Below are positions 33,299-42,765 of a stretch of DNA of 64,000 nt, one piece after another (position 1 is the stretch's first letter; every line of letters begins with the position of its first letter). The notes under the pieces were generated by a model, which worked only from the letters and a program-made list of their open reading frames with translations, did no database searches and was not told the origin of the DNA. This DNA is from UBA11663 sp049616325 (lineage in GTDB: Bacteria > Bacteroidota > Bacteroidia > Flavobacteriales_D > Sanyastnellaceae). Position numbers and translations under genes: made by a program. Where the stretch lies: assembly GCA_049616325.1 (NCBI GenBank), contig JBMZHG010000007.1, positions 16,941 through 80,940 on the forward strand, given 5' to 3'.

Positions 33299-35686
33299 TC
33301 ACCCGCTGCACATTTCGCAGTCGGGGCCGTTTTCAATGCTGCAAGCTTGCACCTGCTGCTCGTAGGTCATTTCCTCAGGCTTCGCAGCTGCAGCTGCTTG
33401 TTCCTCTTGAGACTGTGTCTTGTACTTCTTGTCCACCGTGAACTTGATTGCATCCGTCGCAGCTTTGGTGCGGAGGTAGTACATGCCCGTCTTGAGCCCT
33501 TTCTTCCACGCGTAGAAGTGCATGGAGGTGAGCTTGGAGTTGTTGACGTTCTCCATGAAGACGTTGAGCGACTGGCTTTGGCAGATGTACGCTCCGCGGT
33601 CGGCGGCCATGTCGAGGATCGCGCGCTGCGGAATCTCCCATGCAGTGCGGTACAGCACCTTCAGGTTCTCGGGGATTTCTGGAATGTTCTGCACCGAACC
33701 GTTCGCTGCGATCAGGCGGTTCTTCATGTCGTCGTCCCACAAGCCGAGATTGGTGAGATCGCGCAACAAGTGCTTGTTCACCACGATGAACTCACCGGAC
33801 AGGGTGCGGCGGGTGTAGATGTTGCTCGTGTAGGGCTCGAAGCACTCGTTGTTGCCGAGGATTTGGGCCGTAGAAGCCGTGGGCATTGGAGCCATGAGCA
33901 GCGAGTTGCGCATGCCGTGCTCCTTGATCTCGTCCTTGAGGATGTCCCACTCCCAACGGTCGGAAGGGGTGACGCCCCACATGTCGAATTGGAGCTTGCC
34001 TTGGCTGGCAGGCGAACCTTCGAAGGTCTCGTACGCGCCGTCCTCCTTGGCCATGTCCTTGGACGCGGTGCAGGCGGCGTAGTAGATGGTCTCGAAGACG
34101 TCTTTGTTCAACTGGCGCGCTTCTTCGCTGTCGAAGGGGAAGCGCATCAGGATGAAGGCGTCGGCCAAACCCTGCACACCGAGTCCAATTGGACGGTGCC
34201 GCATGTTGGAGTTGCGCGCTTCAGGAATGGGGTAGTAGTTCCGGTCGATGACGCGGTTCAAGTTTCGGGTCACGCGGTACGTGACTTCGAACAGCTTGTC
34301 GTGGTCAAACGTGCGGTCCTCCTTCACAAACTTGGGCACGGCGATGGACGCGAGGTTGCACACTGCCACTTCGTCTGGCGCGGTGTACTCGATGATCTCC
34401 GTGCAGAGGTTCGAAGAACGGATGGTGCCGAGGTTTTGCTGGTTGGACTTGCCGTTGGCGGCGTCCTTGTAGAGCATATACGGCGTACCCGTTTCGATTT
34501 GGCTTTCGAGGATCTTGAACCACAAGTCTTGCGCCTTGATGGTTTTGCGGCCCTTGCCTTCCGCCTCGTACTTGGTGTACAACGCTTCGAACTCCTCGCC
34601 CCAGCTGTCGGTCAAGCCTGGGCATTCGTTGGGGCACATGAGCGTCCAATCGCCGTTCTCTTCGACGCGCTTCATGAACAGGTCAGGCGTCCACAACGCG
34701 TAGAACAAGTCGCGTGCGCGCTGCTCCTCCTTTCCGTGGTTCTTGCGAAGCTCGAGGAAGTCAAAAACGTCCGCGTGCCAAGGCTCGATGTAAATCGCGA
34801 ACGAACCCTTGCGCTTTCCGCCGCCCTGGTCCACGTAGCGTGCCGTGTCGTTGAAGACACGCAGCATGGGAACGATGCCGTTGGAGGTGCCGTTGGTTCC
34901 CTTGATGTACGACCCCGTCGCTCGGACGTCGTGGATGGCGAGCCCGATGCCCCCCGCGTTCTGCGAAATTTTCGCGCACTGCTTGAGCGTGTCGTAGATG
35001 CCGCTGATGCTGTCTTCCTTCATGGTTAGGAGGAAGCAGCTGGACATCTGAGGCTTGGGCGTACCGGCGTTGAACAAGGTGGGCGTGGCGTGCGTGAACC
35101 AGCCTTCGCTCATCATGTTGTACGTCTCAATCGCGCTCTCCATGTCGTCCTTGTGGATGCCCACTGCGACACGCATGAGCATCTGTTGGGGCCGCTCCGC
35201 GATCTCGCCTTCAATCTTCAACAAGTACGAGCGCTCCAAGGTCTTGAACCCGAAGAAGTCGTAGTTGAAGTCGCGGTCGTAGATGATGCTCGAGTCGAGC
35301 AGCTCCGAATTCTTTTGGATGATCTCCCAAACATCCTCCGCAATCAAGCTTGCGTTTTCTCCGGTAATGGGATCCACGTACTCGTGGAGGTCCTGCATGG
35401 TTTCGGTGAACGACTTCTTGGTGGCTTTGTGCAGGTTGCTAACCGCGATGCGGCTGGCGAGCTGCGCGTAGTCGGGGTGAGTGACCGCGTTGGTTGCGGC
35501 AACTTCGGCGGCGAGGTTGTCCAGTTCCGTGGTGGTGACGCCGTCGTACACCCCTTCGATGACGCGCATGGCGACTTTGGTGGGGTCGACCGCGGCGTGA
35601 AGGCCGTAGCACAATTTCTTGATTCGGGCCGTGATTTTGTCAAACTGGACCGGTTCGCGCCGGCCGTCACGCTTCAAAACATACAT
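33299..35686 (-). CDS. nrdA: Class Ia ribonucleoside-diphosphate reductase, alpha subunit
   Basis: Catalytic subunit that reduces ribonucleotides to deoxyribonucleotides. From the ATG at 35686 (MYVLKRDGRREPVQFDKITA) it has 795 residues. The longer upstream frame is Ser/Thr/Pro-rich and lies in the nrdB-nrdA spacer, so I reject it. The N-terminal ATP-cone occupies about residues 1-95. The body carries LCTEIIEYTAPDEVAVCNLA and NGTSNGIVPMLRVFNDTARY, and the redox cysteines lie in the tail (DCEMCSG). It is downstream of nrdB (58-base spacer) and ends at a clear terminator. I see no obvious NrdR box. Confidence 0.97.
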   Translation of the reverse strand: MYVLKRDGRREPVQFDKITARIKKLCYGLHAAVDPTKVAMRVIEGVYDGVTTTELDNLAAEVAATNAVTHPDYAQLASRIAVSNLHKATKKSFTETMQDLHEYVDPITGENASLIAEDVWEIIQKNSELLDSSIIYDRDFNYDFFGFKTLERSYLLKIEGEIAERPQQMLMRVAVGIHKDDMESAIETYNMMSEGWFTHATPTLFNAGTPKPQMSSCFLLTMKEDSISGIYDTLKQCAKISQNAGGIGLAIHDVRATGSYIKGTNGTSNGIVPMLRVFNDTARYVDQGGGKRKGSFAIYIEPWHADVFDFLELRKNHGKEEQRARDLFYALWTPDLFMKRVEENGDWTLMCPNECPGLTDSWGEEFEALYTKYEAEGKGRKTIKAQDLWFKILESQIETGTPYMLYKDAANGKSNQQNLGTIRSSNLCTEIIEYTAPDEVAVCNLASIAVPKFVKEDRTFDHDKLFEVTYRVTRNLNRVIDRNYYPIPEARNSNMRHRPIGLGVQGLADAFILMRFPFDSEEARQLNKDVFETIYYAACTASKDMAKEDGAYETFEGSPASQGKLQFDMWGVTPSDRWEWDILKDEIKEHGMRNSLLMAPMPTASTAQILGNNECFEPYTSNIYTRRTLSGEFIVVNKHLLRDLTNLGLWDDDMKNRLIAANGSVQNIPEIPENLKVLYRTAWEIPQRAILDMAADRGAYICQSQSLNVFMENVNNSKLTSMHFYAWKKGLKTGMYYLRTKAATDAIKFTVDKKYKTQSQEEQAAAAAKPEEMTYEQQVQACSIENGPDCEMCSG

Positions 35687-35744
35687 GCGGGTTGGAGAGA
35701 AAGAAGGTTGAACGTGGAGAGGTTGGAATCGTGTTGGAAGAGAC

Positions 35745-36812
35745 TTAGAAGTCGGCGTCGAGGCTGAAGCTGTTGTCTTCTTCCGAAGTTTTGTTGAGGA
35801 CACCGGCCTTTTGGTACTCGCCGACGCGCTTCTCGAAGAAGTTCGTCTTGCCCTGCAGGCTGATCATGTCCATGAAGTCGAAGGGGTTGGTGACGTTAAA
35901 CACCTTCTCGTTGCCGAGCTCGACAAGCAAGCGGTCCGCCACAAACTCGATGTACTGGCTCATGAGGTCGGAGTTCATGCCAATCAAGCGCACGGGAAGG
36001 GCTTCGCAGATGAATTCCTTCTCGATGGCCACCGCGTCGAGGATGATCTTCTCGATGGTCTTCTTGGGGAGCTTGTTGACGATGTGGTCGTTGTAGAGCA
36101 AGCAGGCGAAGTCGCAGTGCATGCCTTCGTCGCGGCTGATGAGTTCGTTGGAGAAGCTCAAGCCGGGCATGAGTCCGCGCTTCTTGAGCCAGAAGATGGA
36201 ACAGAAGCTGCCAGAGAAGAAGATGCCTTCTACCGCTGCGAACGCCACGATGCGCTCGGCGAAACTGCCGTTCTCAATCCACTCGAGGGCCCAGTTGGCC
36301 TTCTCCTTCACGCAGTCGAGGGTCTCGATTGCGTTGAAGAGCTTGGTCTTCTCGGCCTTGTCCTTGATGTACGTGTCGATCAGCAACGAATAGGTCTCGC
36401 TGTGGATGTTCTCCATCATGATTTGGAACCCGTAGAAGAACTTGGCTTCCGTGTACTGTACCTCCGCGACGAAATTCTCGGCGAGGTTCTCGTTGACGAT
36501 GCCGTCGGAGGCGGCGAAGAAGGCGAGGATGTGCTTGATGAAGTAGCGCTCGTCGTCGTTGAGTTTGTCGTTCCAGTCGACGATGTCCGCGGCCAGATCA
36601 ATCTCCTCTGCCGTCCAAAAGCTGGCTTCTGACTTCTTGTAGAAGTTCCAAATGTCGTTGTGCTCAATGGGGAAGAGCACGAAGCGGTTGGGGTTGTCCT
36701 CCAGAATCGGCTCCGTGACCGCGGTGTTTTCAGGCAACACCTCCTCGATGGCAGTTTGCTTCGTGTCGACGACGTTTTCAGGGGTGTTTTCGGCGTGGTT
36801 GTCCATGGTCAT
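35745..36812 (-). CDS. nrdB: Class Ia ribonucleoside-diphosphate reductase, beta subunit
   Basis: Diiron-tyrosyl radical subunit, 355 residues. Iron-ligand helices are visible in EASFWTAEEIDLAADI, FFAASDGIVNENLAENF, VQYTEAKFFYGFQIMMENIH and SRDEGMHCDFACLLYNDH. The first 40 residues are a variable acidic extension. Start MTMDN at 36812; the Met two codons later (36806) is equally possible. It is transcribed before nrdA. The 380-base region upstream separates it from divergent secA and should hold both promoters. Confidence 0.97.
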   Translation of the reverse strand: MTMDNHAENTPENVVDTKQTAIEEVLPENTAVTEPILEDNPNRFVLFPIEHNDIWNFYKKSEASFWTAEEIDLAADIVDWNDKLNDDERYFIKHILAFFAASDGIVNENLAENFVAEVQYTEAKFFYGFQIMMENIHSETYSLLIDTYIKDKAEKTKLFNAIETLDCVKEKANWALEWIENGSFAERIVAFAAVEGIFFSGSFCSIFWLKKRGLMPGLSFSNELISRDEGMHCDFACLLYNDHIVNKLPKKTIEKIILDAVAIEKEFICEALPVRLIGMNSDLMSQYIEFVADRLLVELGNEKVFNVTNPFDFMDMISLQGKTNFFEKRVGEYQKAGVLNKTSEEDNSFSLDADF

Positions 36813-37192
36813 GAGGTGTTTAGGTCGTTCCTGAGGTCGAGTTCAGGGGAGAAGTGGGCCTGCTGCAAGGGTTAATTGTTGCAGCCAAACAGGGGTTTGA
36901 CGATTCAAAAAAAGGAGGTTGTGGTAGGTTCCCAAACGCGGAACCCCTCTCACCCTCCAAAGAACGTTCTCAGCCCCATTTCGGGTCAAACCTTTTCCGT
37001 CCACAATTGGAAGGAGTTCTCAACATGCCGCGAATTGCAATCACACAACCTGCTGAATTTCATGAGAAAAGACCCCTTTGTCGATTGTTAAAATCGCATG
37101 AAGAAGAGCGAAACGGCCATTTTTTTGGCACGGTTTTTAGTGCAACGAATTTTGGCCTTCAGTGGGGTGCTTCGCGTTGTACTTTTGCCTCT
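36813..37192. other. 380-base non-coding region between nrdB and secA
   Basis: The longest intergenic stretch in the window, visibly richer in A and T than its surroundings, with runs such as AAAAAAAGGAGG and TTTTTTTGG. Short open frames across it (36876-37091 and the upstream extension of secA) resemble nothing and have no good start. I see the secA -7 box at 37180-37187 but no confident nrdB promoter, tRNA, hairpin or NrdR-type palindrome. Confidence 0.7.
37180..37187 (+). promoter_or_regulatory. -7 element 5 nt before secA
   Basis: Perfect TACTTTTG, followed by CCTCT and the ATG at 37193. A TTTTG at 37150-37154 is the nearest -33 candidate but is spaced wider than usual. Confidence 0.6.
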
Positions 37193-40100
37193 ATGCTAGC
37201 GAAGCTATTTAAGGCCTTTGTCGGGGACAAGTCGGCCAATGACATCAAAGAGGTTCAGCCGGTTGTGGATCAGGTGAAGGAGATTGAACCCTCGCTGGCC
37301 GGGTTGAGCGCGGACGAATTGCGTGCGAAGTCGGCGGAATTGCGCGAGCGCATCCAGGCGCACGTTTCGAGTGAGTTGGCCCAAATCGACGACCTCAAAG
37401 CCCAAGCCGCGGCCTTGCCTTTGACTCAACTGGACGAGAAGGAGGCGCTGTTCGAGCAGGTTGATGCCTTGGAACTTCAGGTGAACGAGCGCCTCGAAGA
37501 AGTGCTGGCCGACATCATGCCCGAGGCGTTTGCGCTCGTGAAAGAGACGGCACGCCGCTTCGCCGCGGAAGGCGCCGTGGAAGTGACTGCGACAGACATG
37601 GACCGCGAAATTGCGGCCAACCGCGACCTCGTGACCATCGAAGGCGGCAAGGCCTACTGGCAGAAGTCGTGGACGGCGGCGGGATCTCCTGTGACGTGGG
37701 ACATGGTGCACTATGACGTGCAGTTGATTGGAGGCGTGGCCCTCCACCGCGGCAAGGCCGCCGAGATGCAAACGGGAGAGGGAAAGACGCTGGTGGCCAC
37801 CCTGCCCGTCTTCCTCAACGCCCTCGCAGGCCGCGGGGTCCACGTGGTGACCGTCAACAACTACCTCGCGCGTCGTGACGCCGAGTGGATGGGCCCGCTC
37901 TACGAATTCCATGGCCTCACCGTCGACTGCATAGACAAGCACCAGCCCAACAGCGAGGCGCGTCGTCAGGCCTACAAATGCGACGTGACGTTTGGGACCA
38001 ACAATGAGTTTGGGTTTGACTACCTGCGCGACAACATGGCCAACCGGCCCGAGCAGCTCGTGCAGCGCAAGCACCACTTTGCCATCGTCGACGAGGTCGA
38101 CTCGGTCCTCATTGACGAAGCACGAACGCCGCTCATCATCAGCGGACCGACGCCCAAGGGTGACGAGCACGAATTCGACCAGCTCAAGCCCAAGGTGGTG
38201 AGCCTCGTGAAGGTCCAGCAGCAGGCCGCGCAAGGGTTCCTCGCCGACGCCAAGAAGTTCCTTGTGGACGGCGCGTCCAAGGCGGAGGTGGAGGAAGGTG
38301 GTTTGGCCTTGTTCCGCGCCTACCGTGCGCTGCCCAAGAGCAAGCCGCTCATCAAATTCCTCAGCCAAGACGGCATGCGCCAGCAGCTGCTCAAGACCGA
38401 GGGCTACTACCTCGCGGACAACCAGCGTGAGATGCACAAGGCGGACGCGGAGCTGTACTTCGTCATCGACGAGAAGCAAAACCAAATCGAGCTCACCGAG
38501 AAGGGCATCGAGTACCTCGTGCGGAACATGGAGGACGAGCACTTCTTCACGCTTCCCGACCTCGCCACGGAGTTGGTCGGAATCGACAACGGGGAGGGCA
38601 GCGACGAAGACAAGCTCGAGAAAAAGCAAACCCTCATGCAGGACTACGGCGTCAAGAGCGCCCGCATCCACAGCATGAACCAGCTCCTGAAGGCGTACGC
38701 GTTGTTCGAAAAGGACATCGAGTACGTGGTGATGGACAACAAGGTGAAGATCGTCGACGAGCAGACCGGCCGAATCATGGAAGGCCGCCGCTACAGCGAC
38801 GGACTGCACCAAGCCATCGAGGCCAAGGAGGGCGTGAAGGTGGAAGCCGCCACGCAGACCTACGCCACGGTGACGCTCCAGAACTACTTCCGCATGTACC
38901 ACAAGCTGGCCGGCATGACCGGAACGGCGGAGACGGAGGCGGGCGAGTTTTGGGACATCTACGGGTTGGACGTGATGGTCATCCCGACCAACCGTCCGAT
39001 TGCGCGCGCGGACAAGGACGACCTCGTCTACAAGACGAAGCGCGAGAAGCTTAACGCCGTCATTGAGGACGTGGTGGAGCTCAGCAAGCAGGGCCGCCCG
39101 GTGCTCGTGGGAACGACCACGGTCGAGATCAGCGAATTGCTTTCGAAGATGCTCGGCATGCGCAACATCAAGCACCAGGTCTTGAATGCGAAGATGCACC
39201 AGCGCGAGGCCGAGGTCGTCTCGGAAGCGGGCAAGCCAGGCACCGTGACCATCGCCACGAACATGGCGGGTCGCGGAACGGACATCAAGCTCTCGCAAGA
39301 AGTCAAGGACGCCGGAGGTCTCGCGATCATCGGCACCGAGCGCCACGACAGCCGCCGCGTCGACCGCCAGTTGCGAGGACGTTCAGGCCGTCAAGGAGAC
39401 CCCGGATCGAGCCAGTTCTACGTGAGTTTGGAGGACGACCTGATGCGGTTGTTTGGGTCCGAACGCGTGAGCAAGATGATGGACCGCATGGGCCACCAAG
39501 AAGGGGAGGTCATCCAAGCGGGCATGATCACCAAGAGCATCGAGCGCGCCCAAAAGAAGGTTGAGGAAAACAACTTCGGCATCCGGAAGCGCCTGCTCGA
39601 GTACGACGACGTGATGAACGCCCAGCGCGAAGTCATCTACAAGCGCCGTCGCAACGCCCTGTACGGCGACCGCATCCGCACGGACATCGCCAACATGTTC
39701 TACGAGCTCGTCGAGGCCCACGTCTTGGCGACGCATCCGGTCAAGGACTTCGACGGGTTCCGCATGGCGCTGCTCACGGACTTTGGCATCGAGCCGCCGT
39801 TCGACGCCGACGCCTTCAGCACGGGCAAGCCCGAGGACCTCGCGCACCAGACCTACCTCAGCGCAGAAAAGCTGTACCAGGCCAAGCTTGCCGACCTCGC
39901 CCAACGTGCGCACCCGGTCATCCAACGCGTGCACGACGACCCCAAAAACGACTTCAAGAACATCCTCGTGCCGTTCACCGACGGCCGCAAGACCCTTCAA
40001 GTCGGGGCGGACATCGAGCAAAGCGTCCTCACCGAGGGCAAGAGCGTCCTCGACACCCTGGAAAAGGCCGTGGTGCTCGCCATCATCGACCAGCATTGGA

Positions 40101-40576
40101 AGGAGCACCTTCGCGACATGGACGACCTGCGAAGCAACGTGCAGCACGCCCGCTTCGAGCAGAAGGACCCGCTCCTCATTTACAAGTTTGAGTCGTACGA
40201 GCTGTTCCAGAAGTTGGTCCAAAAGGTCAACGCCCAGGTCGCGTCCTTCTTGATGAAGTGCACCATCCCGACTGGCACAGCTGCCCAGCCCCCACGTCAA
40301 GCGCCCCGTCCTTCCGCCGCCCCGCGCGTGCAGGAACAAAAGGCCGGGGTTGCCAACACGGCGGAGCAAGGCGCGGCAGCGCGAGCGGCGGCCCAAGGCG
40401 GCATGCCTGGGCGCGCTCCGATGCCCGGCCGTCCCGGGGTCATAGCTCCCGGCCGCCCACCTCAGGCCGCTCCTCGCCCGCAGCCCGTGCAGCCGATTCG
40501 GACGGAGAAAAAAGTCTTGCCCAACGACCCCTGTCCATGCGGGTCCGGCAAGAAGTACAAGAAGTGCCACGGGTGA
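37193..40576 (+). CDS. secA: Protein translocase ATPase SecA
   Basis: ATPase motor of Sec export, 1127 residues from the ATG at 37193 (MLAKLFKAFVGDKSANDIKE). The open frame starts 113 codons earlier, but that part is AT-rich, lacks similarity, and the -7 box directly precedes 37193. Walker A (MQTGEGKTLVATLP, near 195), the DEAD-type box (VDEVDSVLIDEARTPL), the helicase second half (ATNMAGRGTDIKL), a Pro/Ala-rich linker (about 1030-1100) and the zinc-binding SEC-C tail (CPCGSGKKYKKCHG) are all present. The size fits large Bacteroidota SecA. Its stop overlaps the GTG start of the DUF1569 gene. Confidence 0.97.
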   Translation: MLAKLFKAFVGDKSANDIKEVQPVVDQVKEIEPSLAGLSADELRAKSAELRERIQAHVSSELAQIDDLKAQAAALPLTQLDEKEALFEQVDALELQVNERLEEVLADIMPEAFALVKETARRFAAEGAVEVTATDMDREIAANRDLVTIEGGKAYWQKSWTAAGSPVTWDMVHYDVQLIGGVALHRGKAAEMQTGEGKTLVATLPVFLNALAGRGVHVVTVNNYLARRDAEWMGPLYEFHGLTVDCIDKHQPNSEARRQAYKCDVTFGTNNEFGFDYLRDNMANRPEQLVQRKHHFAIVDEVDSVLIDEARTPLIISGPTPKGDEHEFDQLKPKVVSLVKVQQQAAQGFLADAKKFLVDGASKAEVEEGGLALFRAYRALPKSKPLIKFLSQDGMRQQLLKTEGYYLADNQREMHKADAELYFVIDEKQNQIELTEKGIEYLVRNMEDEHFFTLPDLATELVGIDNGEGSDEDKLEKKQTLMQDYGVKSARIHSMNQLLKAYALFEKDIEYVVMDNKVKIVDEQTGRIMEGRRYSDGLHQAIEAKEGVKVEAATQTYATVTLQNYFRMYHKLAGMTGTAETEAGEFWDIYGLDVMVIPTNRPIARADKDDLVYKTKREKLNAVIEDVVELSKQGRPVLVGTTTVEISELLSKMLGMRNIKHQVLNAKMHQREAEVVSEAGKPGTVTIATNMAGRGTDIKLSQEVKDAGGLAIIGTERHDSRRVDRQLRGRSGRQGDPGSSQFYVSLEDDLMRLFGSERVSKMMDRMGHQEGEVIQAGMITKSIERAQKKVEENNFGIRKRLLEYDDVMNAQREVIYKRRRNALYGDRIRTDIANMFYELVEAHVLATHPVKDFDGFRMALLTDFGIEPPFDADAFSTGKPEDLAHQTYLSAEKLYQAKLADLAQRAHPVIQRVHDDPKNDFKNILVPFTDGRKTLQVGADIEQSVLTEGKSVLDTLEKAVVLAIIDQHWKEHLRDMDDLRSNVQHARFEQKDPLLIYKFESYELFQKLVQKVNAQVASFLMKCTIPTGTAAQPPRQAPRPSAAPRVQEQKAGVANTAEQGAAARAAAQGGMPGRAPMPGRPGVIAPGRPPQAAPRPQPVQPIRTEKKVLPNDPCPCGSGKKYKKCHG

Positions 40577-41043
40577 TTTCCCTCCCGGACGTCGCGCCCG
40601 ACACCCCGTCGATTGCGGAGCTCCGCGCGGCCCTCGAACGGCTTGACGCCGGCACAGCCCCGGCTTGGGGCACCATGGCCGCCCCCCAAATGCTCCGCCA
40701 TTGTTCGCGGTTCATGGACCTGTACCTCGGCCGCATTGCCGTTCCTGCGGGCGTGCGAGTGTTGTCCCGACTCCTCGGCCCGCTCTTTCTACGCTCCTTC
40801 CTGACCAAGTCCATCGGCGCAACGCCCCGCAACATGGGCACCATGCCCGCCATCAAGGCGCGGCCCGACCTCGATTTGGAGTTCGCGGCCGAGCGCATGC
40901 GCTTCCTCGAGCGCCTTGCCGAGGTGGAAGCGCTTGAAGGCGTGATTCAGCACGCGATGTACGGCGCGATGAAGGCGGACGATGCCAAGGCGCTGGTGCG
41001 TCATCACACGACGCACCACTTCCACCAGTTTGGGGTGGTGTGA
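40573..41043 (+). CDS. DUF1569 family protein
   Basis: Starts at a GTG that overlaps the secA stop (GTGA), giving 156 residues (VISLPDVAPDTPSIAELRAA). The pattern WGTMAAPQMLRHCSRFMDLY and the end TTHHFHQFGVV are typical of DUF1569 proteins, which belong to the DinB/YfiT-like four-helix superfamily with metal-binding histidines. Function is unknown. Coupling to secA by a 4-base overlap is probably a local arrangement. Larger frames starting inside secA are shadows. Confidence 0.85.
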   Translation: MISLPDVAPDTPSIAELRAALERLDAGTAPAWGTMAAPQMLRHCSRFMDLYLGRIAVPAGVRVLSRLLGPLFLRSFLTKSIGATPRNMGTMPAIKARPDLDLEFAAERMRFLERLAEVEALEGVIQHAMYGAMKADDAKALVRHHTTHHFHQFGVV

Positions 41044-41061
41044 GAGGCCGGACTGGCGGTC

Positions 41062-41715
41062 TTAATTGCGCGTCTTGGGCCCAAACGCCAAGTCGCCCGC
41101 GTCGCCCAGGCCCGGCACGATGTAGCCGTGCTCGTTGAGGTCGGGATCGACCCCTCCCAGAATGAACGACGTGCCCTCGGGCAATTCCCGTTGCGCGTTG
41201 GCCAGTCCTTCTTCGCTCGCGATCGCGGCGAGGACGTGGACCGAAGCCGGCACACCGGTTTCGCACAACGCGTCGTAGGCCGCTTGGAGCGAGGCGCCGG
41301 TGGCGAGCATGGGGTCGACGAGGACAAGCGCACGGCCTTCCATGGCCGGGGCGCCGAGGTACTCGATTTCGATGTCGAAGCCGCCGTCGTGGTGCTTGCG
41401 GTAGGCCGAGACGAAGGCGGAACCTGCTTGGTCCCAAACGTCCATCACCCCCTGATGCAGCGGCATGGAGGCGCGCAAAATGCAGGCCAGGACCGGTTGG
41501 TGGGCCGGGACGTGTTCGGTGGCGGTCCCGAGAGGGGTGGTGCACGAGACTTCGGTCGTGGGCCAGATTTGGGCCAGCGCGCTTCCGAGCTCGCGTCCCA
41601 TCCGCTGCATGTTCCACCGGAAGGCCGCGCGGTCCCTGTGCCGTGAGGCGTCGCGGAGGTTCAACAACAGGTGGCCGGCGATGCCGGGAGCGCGGTTCAG
41701 GATTTGGACTGCCAT
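41062..41715 (-). CDS. upp: Uracil phosphoribosyltransferase
   Basis: Pyrimidine salvage enzyme making UMP from uracil and PRPP; 217 residues. The PRPP loop reads LVLVDPMLATGASLQAAYD and the uracil-binding C-terminus has GLGDAGDLAFG. The start (MAVQILNRAPGIAGHLLL) is preceded exactly 4 nt upstream by TACTTTCG, a good -7 element, which argues for a leaderless transcript. It ends 18 bases from the convergent DUF1569 gene. Confidence 0.95.
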   Translation of the reverse strand: MAVQILNRAPGIAGHLLLNLRDASRHRDRAAFRWNMQRMGRELGSALAQIWPTTEVSCTTPLGTATEHVPAHQPVLACILRASMPLHQGVMDVWDQAGSAFVSAYRKHHDGGFDIEIEYLGAPAMEGRALVLVDPMLATGASLQAAYDALCETGVPASVHVLAAIASEEGLANAQRELPEGTSFILGGVDPDLNEHGYIVPGLGDAGDLAFGPKTRN

Positions 41716-41719
41716 GAGC

Positions 41720-41727
41720 CGAAAGTA
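41720..41727 (-). promoter_or_regulatory. -7 element 4 nt before upp
   Basis: TACTTTCG on the minus strand, then GCTC and the ATG at 41715; it matches TAnnTT(T/C)G. Confidence 0.55.
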
Positions 41728-41757
41728 CGGCGCGTGAAAGGCCTTGCGCTCGTGATG

Positions 41758-42669
41758 CTATGAAAACAAGTCGGACTGCACCTGCGTACGCACGTCGGTG
41801 GGCGCTTGGACGTCAAGGCCGGCGTGCTCCTTCACGAGCCGCGCGAATTGGCGGCAGGTGTCCGGGGTGTGAAGGCTGTCCGGTTGGTGGACGAGCAGGT
41901 GGAATTCGGTGAGGCCCTGGTCCTTCCATGCGGTGATGCGCTGGGCCCATTGGGCAAGTCGCGTCTCGTCGGACGCGTGCCCTTCGTACCCGCCGAACCG
42001 GACTAGGACAAACGGGGCCGTCACTCGCATGTGCAAGGCGTCCCTGCGCCCCGCCGTGTCGCTGATGACTGCGCCCATTCCGAGTTCCCGCAGCCGCGAC
42101 CACATCTCCTCGGCTGCCTCACCCCCTTGAAACCATTCGGGGTGCCTGAACTCCACCGCCACCCGAAGTTCCCGAGGCCATTTCTCCAGGTAGGTCGCCA
42201 TGGCGGCGGCATGCTTGGGCGCAAAATGGGGAGGAAGTTGGATGAAGGCGGGGCCAAGTTTGTCCCCGAGGGCCAACAGTCCATCGATGAAGTCGTCGGT
42301 GGGTCCGTCGCAGTCGTTGAAGCGGCGGAAATGCGTGACGATTTGGGGGAACTTGGGACAGAACGAGAACCCCTCCGGCATCGCGGCCGCCCATTCTGCC
42401 ATGCGGTCGGCGGGGTGGATGCGGTAATGGGTGGCGTTGAATTCCAAGGTTCCAAACTGCCGTCCGTAATGCTCCGGCCAGGTTCGCTGGGGATCCTTTT
42501 CCGGATAGACCGTCCCGCGCCAATCCCGGATGGTCCACATGGTGCCTCCGGCTTTCACGGCGACGGGCGCGTTGGTCGGTTGGGCTGCGTCGGTCAAGGC
42601 ATAGCCGCGAGGGGACGAGGGGTGTTGCCAATTCAGATCGGGGACGAGGTCGAGCTTGCCAAACTTCAC
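41758..42669 (-). CDS. DUF72 domain-containing protein
   Basis: A 303-residue TIM-barrel-like DUF72 (YecE-type) protein. It starts at a GTG (42669): the opening MKFGKLDLVPDLNWQHPSSP has the form seen in Bacteroidota homologues, and TAGCTTAG lies exactly 4 nt before this GTG. Motifs include IRDWRGTVYPEKDPQRTW, FCPKFPQIVTHFRRF, AFIQLPPHF and a C-terminal LTEFHLLVHQPDS. The biochemical role of the family is not established. It is divergent from comF. Confidence 0.9.
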   Translation of the reverse strand: MKFGKLDLVPDLNWQHPSSPRGYALTDAAQPTNAPVAVKAGGTMWTIRDWRGTVYPEKDPQRTWPEHYGRQFGTLEFNATHYRIHPADRMAEWAAAMPEGFSFCPKFPQIVTHFRRFNDCDGPTDDFIDGLLALGDKLGPAFIQLPPHFAPKHAAAMATYLEKWPRELRVAVEFRHPEWFQGGEAAEEMWSRLRELGMGAVISDTAGRRDALHMRVTAPFVLVRFGGYEGHASDETRLAQWAQRITAWKDQGLTEFHLLVHQPDSLHTPDTCRQFARLVKEHAGLDVQAPTDVRTQVQSDLFS

Positions 42670-42673
42670 ACCC

Positions 42674-42681
42674 CTAAGCTA
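42674..42681 (-). promoter_or_regulatory. -7-like element 4 nt before the DUF72 GTG start
   Basis: TAGCTTAG on the minus strand followed by GGGT and GTG. Confidence 0.4.
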
Positions 42682-42753
42682 CGACTTCCGCTCGCCTGGC
42701 AACGGCGGGCCGACGCAAGCAAAGTCGGTGCCGAGATCGGCGGGTGGGAGCGA

Positions 42754-42761
42754 CATGTTCG
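42754..42761 (+). promoter_or_regulatory. -7-like element 4 nt before the comF GTG start
   Basis: CATGTTCG followed by CGGC and GTG at 42766. Confidence 0.35.
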
Positions 42762-42765
42762 CGGC

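Noticed and set aside
33125..35029. 634-residue open frame antisense to nrdA
   Set aside because: Shadow of nrdA; no start signal and no similarity.
36876..37091. 71-residue open frame between nrdB and secA
   Set aside because: No family, no start signal, and low-complexity AT-rich composition.
36854..37192. 113-residue N-terminal extension of secA
   Set aside because: AT-rich and without similarity, and a perfect -7 box directly precedes the ATG at 37193.
37205..40570. Two large open frames antisense to secA
   Set aside because: Shadows of secA without recognisable domains.
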